From NCBI RefSeq assembly GCF_004365355.1, contig NZ_SODP01000001.1:1371473-1435472 (forward strand): a DNA stretch of 64,000 nt. Direction: 5' to 3'. A program made the translations under genes and the position numbers. The stretch is from Kribbella pratensis (lineage in GTDB: Bacteria; Actinomycetota; Actinomycetes; Propionibacteriales; Kribbellaceae). The notes beneath the pieces are model-generated. The model searched no databases, was not told the DNA's origin, and saw only the letters and a list, made by a program, of their open reading frames with translations. The first letter of the stretch is position 1. Every line of letters begins with the position of its first letter. This document shows, piece after piece, positions 53,076 through 60,520 of this stretch.

Positions 53076-54346
53076 GGAAGCTGTTTGCCCAGCCCGGGTT
53101 CCCGCGTCTGTTCGGCGGTCTCAGTACGTCGATGCTCGGCGACTCGGTGATGCTGCTGGTGCTGAGCATGTGGGTCAAGACGCTCACCGGCTCCAATGCG
53201 ATGGCCGGCCTGACGTTCTTCTTCATGGTGCTTCCGGCGCTCGGCGCACCGCTGCTCGGCGTGTGGGTGGATCGCCTGCCCCGCAAGGCGATCCTCGTCT
53301 GGGGCAACTTCGCCAGCGCGGCCGCCGTACTCCCGCTCGTCCTCGTGCGGAGCGCCGACGACGTCTGGCTGATCTGGGTGGTTGCCTTCCTGTACGGCGT
53401 CTCGTTCGTCGTATTGCCAGCCGCGCTCAACGGCCTGCTCAAGGAACTGCTCCCGGACGAGCTGCTCGTCGACGCCAACTCGAGCCTGGCCACGATCAAG
53501 GAAGGCTTCCGGCTCTTCGGCCCGCTGGTCGGTGCGGCGATGTTCGCGACGGTCGGCGGCTGGCTGGTCGCGGTGGTCGACGCGGCCAGCTTCGTCGTCG
53601 CCGGCCTGCTGATCACGACGATCACGGTGACTGAGACTCCGGCGCCGGCCAAGCACAGCTTCAGGGAGGACGTGCTCGGCGGTATCCACTTCCTGGTCGG
53701 CGACCGTGTCCTCCGGCATGTGCTGGCGGGCCTCGGGATCTCGATCCTTGTCATCGGCTTCTTCGAGTCGTCGATCTACGCGCTGCTGGACGCCTTCGGC
53801 AAGCCGGCGCCGTACGCCGGTGTGTTCGTCACCTGCCAGGGCGTCGGCGCGATCATCGGCGGGCTCACCGCCGCGGCCGCCGTCCGCAGGCTTGGCGAGG
53901 TCGCGGTCTGCGCGCTCGGCCTGGTCGCGCTGGCCGTGTCCACGATCGTCTGCATCGTCGCGCCGACGGTCGCCGTCGTCCTGGTCGGCGCCGCCATCTG
54001 CGGCCTCGGGCTGCCGTGGACGTTCGTCGCCTTCACGACGCTGATGCAGCGCCGGTCGCCGGGTCATCTGATCGGCCGCGTCTCGACCGCGGTCGAGGTG
54101 TTGCTGTCAACACCGCAGGCGATCTCGCTCGCGCTCGGGAGCCTGCTCGTCAGCCTGCTGAGCTACCGCCAGATCTTCGCGATCATCGCGACCGTGATCC
54201 TGCTCGGCGCGCTCCAGATCGTCCTCACCCTCCGCGACAAACTCCGCCCGGACCCGACTGGCGGAAACAGTGGAGCGCAGGTGCCAGAACCCCAGCCGGA
54301 CACCGCCAGCCTGCATCCGGGGACCATCTCGGGGGTTGACCCCTGA
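53072..54346 (+). CDS. MFS transporter (MFS_3 / EntS-like), ArsR-linked
   Basis: 424 residues, about 12 membrane segments. FGGLSTSMLGDSVMLLVLSM is the first helix, LLGVWVDRLPRKAIL the motif-A loop, and ELLPDELLVDANSSLATIKE a loop typical of the MFS_3 group (macrolide or siderophore exporters). A hydrophilic tail of ~35 residues follows helix 12. ATG 53072 overlaps the regulator stop. The stop codon is inside a 29-bp two-part hairpin. Confidence 0.9.
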   Translation: MRKLFAQPGFPRLFGGLSTSMLGDSVMLLVLSMWVKTLTGSNAMAGLTFFFMVLPALGAPLLGVWVDRLPRKAILVWGNFASAAAVLPLVLVRSADDVWLIWVVAFLYGVSFVVLPAALNGLLKELLPDELLVDANSSLATIKEGFRLFGPLVGAAMFATVGGWLVAVVDAASFVVAGLLITTITVTETPAPAKHSFREDVLGGIHFLVGDRVLRHVLAGLGISILVIGFFESSIYALLDAFGKPAPYAGVFVTCQGVGAIIGGLTAAAAVRRLGEVAVCALGLVALAVSTIVCIVAPTVAVVLVGAAICGLGLPWTFVAFTTLMQRRSPGHLIGRVSTAVEVLLSTPQAISLALGSLLVSLLSYRQIFAIIATVILLGALQIVLTLRDKLRPDPTGGNSGAQVPEPQPDTASLHPGTISGVDP

Positions 54347-54405
54347 GATGGTCGGTTGCCCCCTGAGAATTTGAGGGGGCAACCGACAAACTCAGGGGTC
54401 AACCC
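54333..54405. repeat. long palindromic hairpin, right of the ArsR-MFS operon
   Basis: Outer arms GGGTTGACCCCTGAG (54333-54347) / CTCAGGGGTCAACCC (54391-54405), inner arms GTCGGTTGCCCCCT (54351-54364) / AGGGGGCAACCGAC (54374-54387), one 3x3 internal loop, 9-base apical loop: 29 base pairs. It includes the MFS stop codon. Also usable as a terminator. Confidence 0.8.
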
Positions 54406-54512
54406 ACCCAACGCGCCGCCAAACGCGCCACCCAACGCGCCACCCGACGCGCCACCCGACGCGCCACCCGACGCGCCACCCGACGCGCCACCCAACGCGC
54501 CACCCAACGCGC
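54405..54512. repeat. 12-bp tandem repeat, nine copies
   Basis: Units of CACCC(A/G)ACGCGC, with one variant CGCCAAACGCGC as copy 2. It begins at the end of the palindrome and stops about 20 bases before the RNase D stop. No gene uses it. Confidence 0.85.
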
Positions 54513-54533
54513 CGGGGACGCGCCGGGGAGGCG

Positions 54534-55796
54534 CTAGTCGAGCGGTTTGGCCGGGGCTTCCGAGTTCATGGCGTCGGTGAGCACCTCGGCGGTGAGGCCG
54601 ATCTGCCAGGGCCGGGCGTGGTGGTCGCGGAGGAACTTCGTAACGACGTCGAGGTTCACGTCGTTCGGCGGGGACCAGGCCAGGCGGCGGATGGTGTCCG
54701 GGGCCAGCAGGTTCTCCGTCGGCAGGCGGTGGGCCTCGGCGATCTCGGCGACCGCGGTGCGGGCGGCCGACAGGCGTGCCGCGGCGTCCGGGTCCCGGTC
54801 GGCCCAGGCCCTGGCGGGCGGCGGTCCGTCGTACCGCGGGCCTTGCTTGGGGAGCTCGGAGTCGGGGAGTCGGCGGGCGTGGTCGACCGCTTCCCACCAG
54901 GTCCGCATGTGCCGGTGCGCGCCGCGGCCCTTGAAGGCCGTGAGCTTCTGGAGGGCCTCCCGGTCGGCCGGCATCGCGGACGCGGCCTCGACGATGGCGG
55001 CGTCGGGCAGGATCCGGCCGGGGGAGATGTCCGCGGAGGCGGCGATCTGGTCCCGCGCCTCCCACAGCGCGCGGACGACGGCCAGGCTGCGACGGTTACG
55101 GACCCGATGCATGCCCGACGTACGACGCCACGGGTCGGGCTTCGGCTCGCGCGGGGGAGCGTCGAGGATCGCGGCGAACTCCTGCTCGGCCCACTCCCAC
55201 TTGCCCTCGCGGCGCAGCTCGTGCTCGATCGCGTTCCGCAGTTCGATCAGCATCTCGACGTCCAGAGCGGCGTACACGAGCCAGGGGGCCGGGAGCGGCC
55301 GGGTGGACCAGTCGGCGGCCGAGTGCTCCTTGCGCATCCGATAGCCGAGTACTTCGCTCACCAGCGAGGCGAGCCCGACCTTGGGGTAGCCGAGCAGCCG
55401 GCCGGCCAGCTCGGTGTCGAACACCTGCCGCGGCACCATCCCGACCTCGGCCAGGCAGGCAAGGTCCTGGTTGGCGGCGTGGATGACCCACTCGGCCTCG
55501 ACGATCGCGTCGCCGAGCGCGGACAGGTCGCCGAACGGAATCGGGTCGACGAGCGCGGAGCCGGAGCCTTCACGACGCAGCTGGACCAGGTACGCACGGT
55601 GCGAGTAGCGGTAGCCGGAGGCGCGCTCGGCGTCGACGGCCACCGGACCGGTGCCGGCCCGGAACGCCTCTATCGTTTCGGTCAGCGCGGACTCGACATC
55701 GATCACGTCGGACAGCCCGTCCCGCAGTTCCAGCAGGGGCAGGTTAGCGGTCGGGTCGTCCGAGGTGGACGGCTGTGGAGGGTTGGCTGAGGTCAT
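54534..55796 (-). CDS. rnd: ribonuclease D (DEDD exonuclease + HRDC)
   Basis: 420 residues. 3'-5' exoribonuclease for tRNA and other RNA ends. DEDD residues: PVAVDAERASGYRY (D, E), VIHAANQDLACLAE (D) and LVYAALDVEMLIELR (Y...D). An HRDC nucleic-acid-binding domain follows (about residues 225-300, RSLAVVRALWEARDQIA), then a C-terminal helical extension usual in actinobacteria. ATG 55796 overlaps the DUF3000 stop by 4 bases. Homologue order RNase D - DUF3000 - (hemE) is conserved. Confidence 0.92.
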   Translation of the reverse strand: MTSANPPQPSTSDDPTANLPLLELRDGLSDVIDVESALTETIEAFRAGTGPVAVDAERASGYRYSHRAYLVQLRREGSGSALVDPIPFGDLSALGDAIVEAEWVIHAANQDLACLAEVGMVPRQVFDTELAGRLLGYPKVGLASLVSEVLGYRMRKEHSAADWSTRPLPAPWLVYAALDVEMLIELRNAIEHELRREGKWEWAEQEFAAILDAPPREPKPDPWRRTSGMHRVRNRRSLAVVRALWEARDQIAASADISPGRILPDAAIVEAASAMPADREALQKLTAFKGRGAHRHMRTWWEAVDHARRLPDSELPKQGPRYDGPPPARAWADRDPDAAARLSAARTAVAEIAEAHRLPTENLLAPDTIRRLAWSPPNDVNLDVVTKFLRDHHARPWQIGLTAEVLTDAMNSEAPAKPLD

Positions 55797-56395
55797 CGGC
55801 CCCGCTGTCCGCGCCGGGTCGGCATCGCGACCACCCCAGGCGGAACCGGCGGCAGTCCGGCCGCCGTACACAGAACCTCGCCCCACGCCTCGGCGTGCGG
55901 GGTCACGTCCACGATTCCACCGTGTCCGGGCACGGGGCTCCAGGACGCACGGATCTCGATCTCCGCCGTCGCCTCGTCGTCGGCCATTCCGCCGAAGCTC
56001 TCCGATACCACTCTGGTGACGGTACCGCTCGGGGCCAGGAAGTCCGCACCCCGGTCGGCCAGCGCCTCCATCAGCCAGGTCCAGCCCACGCCACCGAGCA
56101 GCGCGTCGGTCACCATCTCCGGTTCGACGGCGGCTCGCACATACGCGACACAGCGGAAGGTCGACTGCCAGGCGTCGTTCCCGTCCGGGTCGTAGAGGAT
56201 GACGAGGCGGCCGGTGGCGATGTCGTCGCCGTCAACCGTCACGTCGGCGCTGACCGCCGCCGCATGCGGTGCGATCCGCTGCGGTGCGGGCATCTCCTCG
56301 ACGAAAACCTCGGGCCGGAACCGGGCACCTCGTAACTGCGAGACTGCCTCGGCGAACTCCGCGGGTGGCGCGTCGACCTGCTTGCGGGCACCCAT
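55793..56395 (-). CDS. DUF3000 family protein
   Basis: 200 residues. FAEAVSQLRGARFRPEVFVE, MPAPQRIAPHAAAVSADV, GRLVILYDPDGNDAWQSTFR and GVGWTWLMEALADRGADFLA fit DUF3000, an actinobacterial family of unknown function that sits between RNase D and hemE. The 3' end overlaps RNase D, so they form an operon. ATG 56395 is leaderless by spacing. Confidence 0.88.
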   Translation of the reverse strand: MGARKQVDAPPAEFAEAVSQLRGARFRPEVFVEEMPAPQRIAPHAAAVSADVTVDGDDIATGRLVILYDPDGNDAWQSTFRCVAYVRAAVEPEMVTDALLGGVGWTWLMEALADRGADFLAPSGTVTRVVSESFGGMADDEATAEIEIRASWSPVPGHGGIVDVTPHAEAWGEVLCTAAGLPPVPPGVVAMPTRRGQRGR

Positions 56396-56408
56396 GCTTG
56401 GCAGCCTA
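56393..56408 (-). promoter_or_regulatory. leaderless -10 box of DUF3000
   Basis: On the minus strand TAGGCT (56408-56403), seven bases, ATG 56395. Confidence 0.55.
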
Positions 56409-56501
56409 CGACCGATTACTCACCGACGCTTGTCAAGACGCGCCGGTAACACCGCGCGACCGGGCGATCGGGCGGCTCGAACCGCGTGGGATCATCGCTG
56501 T

Positions 56502-57542
56502 GTGCCTTCGACGTCACTCGACCGTTCCCCGTACCTGCTGGCCGCCCGGGGGGAGCCGGTCCCGCATACGCCCGTGTGGTTCATGCGACAGGCGGGGCGG
56601 GCGCTGCCCGAGTACCGCAAGGTGCGTGAGGGAATCTCGATGCTCGAGTCCTGTATGCGTCCCGACCTCGTCGTCGAGATAACGCTGCAGCCCGTCCGCC
56701 GTTACGGCGTCGACGCGGCGATCTTCTTCTCCGACATCGTCGCCCCGCTCCAGTTCGCCGGTTACGACATCGAGATCAAGCCCGGCATCGGCCCGGTGGC
56801 GGCGGACCCGATCCGGGACGCCGCCGGGATCGCGGCGGTCCGCCCGGTCACCGCGGCCGACGTCCCGTACACCACCGAGGCCGTCCAGCAGCTCGTCTCC
56901 GAGCTCGGCGGTACGCCGCTGATCGGCTTCGCCGGCGCCCCGTTCACGGTCGCGTCGTACCTGGTCGAGGGCGGACCGAGCAAGGACTTCGCCAAGACCA
57001 AGGCGATGATGCACGGCAACCCGGAGCTCTGGCACGCGCTCGCGGACCGGCTCGCCGACGTCGCGATCGCGTACCTCGCGGTCCAGGTCGAGGCGGGCGC
57101 CTCCGCGATCCAGCTCTTCGACTCCTGGGCCGGTGGGCTGTCACCGCGTGACTACGAGCGGTTCGTGCTGCCGCACTCGGCCAAGGTCTTCGAGGCGCTC
57201 AAGTCGTACGGCGTGCCGCGGGTCCATTTCGGCGTGAACACCGGCGAGCTCCTCGGGCTGATGAGCGCGGCCGGCGCCGACGTGGTCGGAGTCGACTGGC
57301 GCGTCCCTCTCGACGAGGCCGTACGGCGGCTCGACACCCCGAAGCCGGTCCAGGGCAACCTCGACCCGGCGCTGCTGTTCGCGGGCTGGGAGGCGATCGA
57401 GCCCGAGATCGACCGCATTCTCGACGAGGGCAAGAAGGCTCCGGGCCACATCTTCAACCTCGGCCACGGCGTCCCGCCGGACGCGGATCCCGACGTACTG
57501 CAGCGGATCGCGAAGTACGTGCAGACCCGGAGCGCTCAGTGA
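56502..57542 (+). CDS. hemE: uroporphyrinogen decarboxylase
   Basis: 346 residues. Removes four carboxyls from uroporphyrinogen III to give coproporphyrinogen III. Signatures: VPHTPVWFMRQAGRALPEYR (N-terminal motif with the substrate-binding Arg), AAIFFSDIVAPLQFAG (catalytic Asp region), GFAGAPFTVASYLVEGG and VHFGVNTGELL. GTG 56502 begins at the family start; GATCAT six bases ahead may be a leaderless -10. First gene of a five-gene run whose members overlap by GTGA. Confidence 0.96.
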   Translation: MPSTSLDRSPYLLAARGEPVPHTPVWFMRQAGRALPEYRKVREGISMLESCMRPDLVVEITLQPVRRYGVDAAIFFSDIVAPLQFAGYDIEIKPGIGPVAADPIRDAAGIAAVRPVTAADVPYTTEAVQQLVSELGGTPLIGFAGAPFTVASYLVEGGPSKDFAKTKAMMHGNPELWHALADRLADVAIAYLAVQVEAGASAIQLFDSWAGGLSPRDYERFVLPHSAKVFEALKSYGVPRVHFGVNTGELLGLMSAAGADVVGVDWRVPLDEAVRRLDTPKPVQGNLDPALLFAGWEAIEPEIDRILDEGKKAPGHIFNLGHGVPPDADPDVLQRIAKYVQTRSAQ

Positions 57543-58048
57543 TTCGTCTGCCGGACCACCCGGTGACGCTGGAGCCGCTGACCGCCGACCACGCCGACGC
57601 CGTCCTGGCCTTCGAGCTCGAGAACCGCGAGTACTTCGCCCAGTGGATCTGGGACCGCGGCGACGAGTACTTCGCGAACTTCGCCGCCAAGCACGCGGCG
57701 CTGCTCGCCGAGCAGGCGGCCGGGATCTGCCGCTTCCACCTGCTGGTGGACCAGTCCGGTGCGGTCGCCGGGCGGGTGAACCTGGTCGACCTCGAGAACG
57801 GGTCGGCCGAGCTCGGCTACCGGATCGCCGAGAAGTGGGCGGGACAGGGCCTGGCGACGGCGGCCGTGCGGGCGATCATCGGCCTCGCCGCGACGGAGTA
57901 CGCGCTGACGACGCTGCGGGCCGGGGCTTCGGACCGGAACCCCGCGTCGCAGACCGTGCTGACCCGGACCGGCTTCCGGCAGATCGGGGCCTCGCGCACC
58001 GATCTCGGGCCGGGAAAGCGGTACGAACTGATCCTGGAGGGCGTGTGA
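57539..58048 (+). CDS. GNAT acetyltransferase (RimJ/RimL type) in the heme operon
   Basis: 169 residues. VTLEPLTADHADAVLAFELE, GSAELGYRIAEKWAGQGLAT (acetyl-CoA loop region, here GQGLAT) and RAGASDRNPASQTVLTRTGF are classic RimJ/RimL features. Such enzymes acetylate protein N-termini or small amines. GTG 57539 overlaps the hemE stop by 4 bases, and its own stop overlaps hemG the same way. Its role in heme synthesis, if any, is unknown. Confidence 0.88.
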   Translation: MIRLPDHPVTLEPLTADHADAVLAFELENREYFAQWIWDRGDEYFANFAAKHAALLAEQAAGICRFHLLVDQSGAVAGRVNLVDLENGSAELGYRIAEKWAGQGLATAAVRAIIGLAATEYALTTLRAGASDRNPASQTVLTRTGFRQIGASRTDLGPGKRYELILEGV

Positions 58049-59454
58049 GCCGGGTCGTTGTCGTCGGTGGCGGGATCAGCGGGCTGGCGGCTGCGCACGC
58101 GCTCGCGACCGGACCGAATCCGCCGCAGATCACCGTGCTCGAAGGCTCGCCGCGGCTCGGCGGGAAGCTGGCTGGTGCGGAGCTCGAGGGCGTGCCCGTC
58201 GATCTGGGCGCCGAGTCGGTGCTGGCCCGTCGGCCCGAGGCGGTTGAGCTGATCCGGGCTGTCGGTCTCGGTGACGACATCGTCCACCCGGCGACGACCT
58301 CGGCCGGGTTGTGGGTCGGGGACCGGATCCGCGCGATCCCGCCGACCGTGATGGGTGTCCCGGTCGATCCGTCCGCGACGGCCGACGTACTCGGGCCGGA
58401 GGCTGCCGAGCAGGTCGCGCACGAGGCTGACCTCCCCGCGCCCGCGCTCACCGAGGACGTGGCGATCGGCCGGTTCGTTGCCGAGCGGATGGGGCCGGCG
58501 GTCACGGACAAGCTGATCGACCCGTTGCTCGGCGGGGTGTACGCCGGGAAGGCCGAGGAGATCTCGCTCGCGGCCGCCGTACCCGATCTGTACGCCAAGC
58601 TCCGGACCGCGCCGAGCCTGCTCGCCGCGACGGCCGAGCTGCGCGAGCTGGGCCAGAAGCGCGCCGGCCAGCCGGTGTTCGCCGGCGTGGTCGGCGGCAT
58701 CAACCGCATCATCACCGCACTCGAGCAGGACCTGACGGCTCGTGGCGTGGACATCCGCCGCAAACTGACCGTACGACGGATCTCGCGGACGGCGGACGGG
58801 TTCGCCCTCGAGGCCGGACCCGTGCCCGCGCCGACGTACCTGACCGCGGACGCGGTGGTGGTCGCCGTACCGGCAGCCCCGGCCGCTCGGATGCTGACCG
58901 AGCTGGTGCCGACGGCATCGACCGAGCTCGCGACGATCGAGTACGCGAGCATGGCGATCGTCACCCTCGCGGTTCGCAAGCGCGACTGGCCGTCCGACGC
59001 CACCGGATCCGGGTTCCTCGTGCCGTCCGTCGAGGAGCGCACGATCAAGGCATCGACGTACTCGCACGCCAAGTGGGCCTGGTCCGCGGAGGCCGGGGGA
59101 GACCTGGCCGTACTGCGTGCCTCGGTCGGCCGCCTCGGTGAGGAGTACGTGCTGCAGCGCTCCGACGAGGAGCTCGTGGCGCTCGCGGCCGCCGACCTAC
59201 GCAAGGCGATCGGCCTGCAGGCGGAGGTCGTCGGGTCGCTCGTGACGCGCTGGGGCGGCGGCCTTCCGCAGTACGCCGTCGGGCACCTGGATCGGGTCGA
59301 TCGGGTCGAGGCGGCGGTGGCCGACGTACCGGGGCTGGCTGTCTGCGGAGCGGCGTACCGGGGTGTCGGGATCGCGGCCTGTGTCGCGTCCGGTGGCAAG
59401 GCGGCCACCCGGGTGCAGGAGCATCTCAAGGCATTGGAGACAATGGCAAAGTGA
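58045..59454 (+). CDS. hemG: coproporphyrinogen III oxidase (HemY/CgoX family)
   Basis: 469 residues. FAD enzyme that oxidises coproporphyrinogen III to coproporphyrin III in the Gram-positive heme route. FAD site [20 protein letters not shown], then [25 protein letters not shown], and a C-terminal FAD motif [26 protein letters not shown] sequence [20 protein letters not shown] is a family marker. GTG 58045 overlaps the GNAT stop by 4 bases. Names in use are hemY, hemG and cgoX. Confidence 0.94.
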   Translation: MSRVVVVGGGISGLAAAHALATGPNPPQITVLEGSPRLGGKLAGAELEGVPVDLGAESVLARRPEAVELIRAVGLGDDIVHPATTSAGLWVGDRIRAIPPTVMGVPVDPSATADVLGPEAAEQVAHEADLPAPALTEDVAIGRFVAERMGPAVTDKLIDPLLGGVYAGKAEEISLAAAVPDLYAKLRTAPSLLAATAELRELGQKRAGQPVFAGVVGGINRIITALEQDLTARGVDIRRKLTVRRISRTADGFALEAGPVPAPTYLTADAVVVAVPAAPAARMLTELVPTASTELATIEYASMAIVTLAVRKRDWPSDATGSGFLVPSVEERTIKASTYSHAKWAWSAEAGGDLAVLRASVGRLGEEYVLQRSDEELVALAAADLRKAIGLQAEVVGSLVTRWGGGLPQYAVGHLDRVDRVEAAVADVPGLAVCGAAYRGVGIAACVASGGKAATRVQEHLKALETMAK

Positions 59455-60146
59455 CAGGTAAGCCGAAAGCCCGTGAGCTCAACGATGTCATCCGCTACAC
59501 CTTGTGGTCGGTCTTCAAGGTCGAGACGCCGCTCGGTGATGCGGACCGGGACGAGCTGACCGCCGAGCTCAACGACCTGGTCGGGAAGCTCGCCGCCGAC
59601 GACGTGGTGATCCGCGGGATCTACGACGTCGAGGGATTCCGGGCCGACGCCGACTTCATGATCTGGTGGCACGCGCCGACGTCGGACGCGCTGCAGCAGG
59701 CGTATCACGCGCTGCGCCGGTCGCGGCTCGGCCGGCACCTGGTCCCGGTCTGGTCGCAGTTCGCGCTGCACCGGCCGGCCGAGTTCAACAAGAGCCACAT
59801 CCCGGCGTTCCTGGCCGACGAGGAGGCACGTCCGTACGTCTGCGTGTACCCGTTCGTGCGGTCCTACGAGTGGTACCTGCTGCCGGACGAGGAGCGCCGG
59901 TTCATGCTCGCCGAGCACGGCAAGATGGCGCGCACCTACCCCGACGTCCGGGCGAACACGGTGGCGTCGTTCGCGCTCGGTGACTACGAGTGGATCCTCG
60001 CCTTCGAGGCCGACGAACTGCACCGGATGGTCGACCTGATGCGCGACCTGCGGGCATCGACCGCCCGGCGGCACGTGCGGGAAGAAGTCCCGTTCTACAC
60101 CGGCAAGCGCACCGAGCTCGGTGAGCTGATCGCCAACCTGGTGTGA
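59451..60146 (+). CDS. chdC: coproheme decarboxylase (HemQ)
   Basis: 231 residues. Uses hydrogen peroxide to turn two propionates of coproheme into vinyls, making heme b. Seen: [15 protein letters not shown] at the start, [23 protein letters not shown] (with the catalytic tyrosine region), and [15 protein letters not shown] with the proximal heme-ligand His. GTG 59451 overlaps hemG by 4 bases. Confidence 0.95.
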   Translation: MTGKPKARELNDVIRYTLWSVFKVETPLGDADRDELTAELNDLVGKLAADDVVIRGIYDVEGFRADADFMIWWHAPTSDALQQAYHALRRSRLGRHLVPVWSQFALHRPAEFNKSHIPAFLADEEARPYVCVYPFVRSYEWYLLPDEERRFMLAEHGKMARTYPDVRANTVASFALGDYEWILAFEADELHRMVDLMRDLRASTARRHVREEVPFYTGKRTELGELIANLV

Positions 60147-60520
60147 TGGGCAAGGCCTTCCCGGTGCTGTACGTCACCGACGTACGCCGGTCCGTCGAGT
60201 TCTACACGCTGCTCGGCTACGAGTCGACGTACCAGTTCCCGCTCGAAGGCGACCCGCACTATGTCGGCCTCGAGCGAGGTGACTCCTCCCTCGGCCTGTC
60301 CGATGCGAACTGGCCGGAGGCACAGCTCGGCATCACGGTCGGTGCGGCGCCGCGCTTCGAGCTGTTCGTGTACGTCGACGACGTCGAGGCCGAGGTGGAA
60401 CGCTTCCGCGCCGCGGGCCACCGCGTCCTGCAGGAGCCCGCGACCATGCCCTGGGGCGAACGGCAGGCATATCTCGCCGACCCTGAGGGCAATCCGGTAG
60501 CGCTGGCGACGCCGGTCTAG
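60143..60520 (+). CDS. VOC (glyoxalase/bleomycin-resistance) family protein
   Basis: 125 residues, a single VOC module pair: [59 protein letters not shown] and [19 protein letters not shown]. The last motif matches the end of glyoxalase-like enzymes. GTG 60143 overlaps chdC by 4 bases (ATG 60146 is the alternative), so it is the last cistron of the heme operon. Substrate unknown. Its 3' end overlaps the convergent AAA gene by 4 bases. Confidence 0.87.
   Translation: MMGKAFPVLYVTDVRRSVEFYTLLGYESTYQFPLEGDPHYVGLERGDSSLGLSDANWPEAQLGITVGAAPRFELFVYVDDVEAEVERFRAAGHRVLQEPATMPWGERQAYLADPEGNPVALATPV

Noticed and set aside
54405..54512. CRISPR array from the 12-bp repeat
   Set aside because: Units are directly adjacent with no spacers, and no cas gene is present. 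The same holds for the 13-bp repeat at 62625-62741.
57876..60074. Long minus-strand frame across the heme operon
   Set aside because: Antisense to hemG and chdC, no family sequence, Arg/Ser/Pro-rich shadow.
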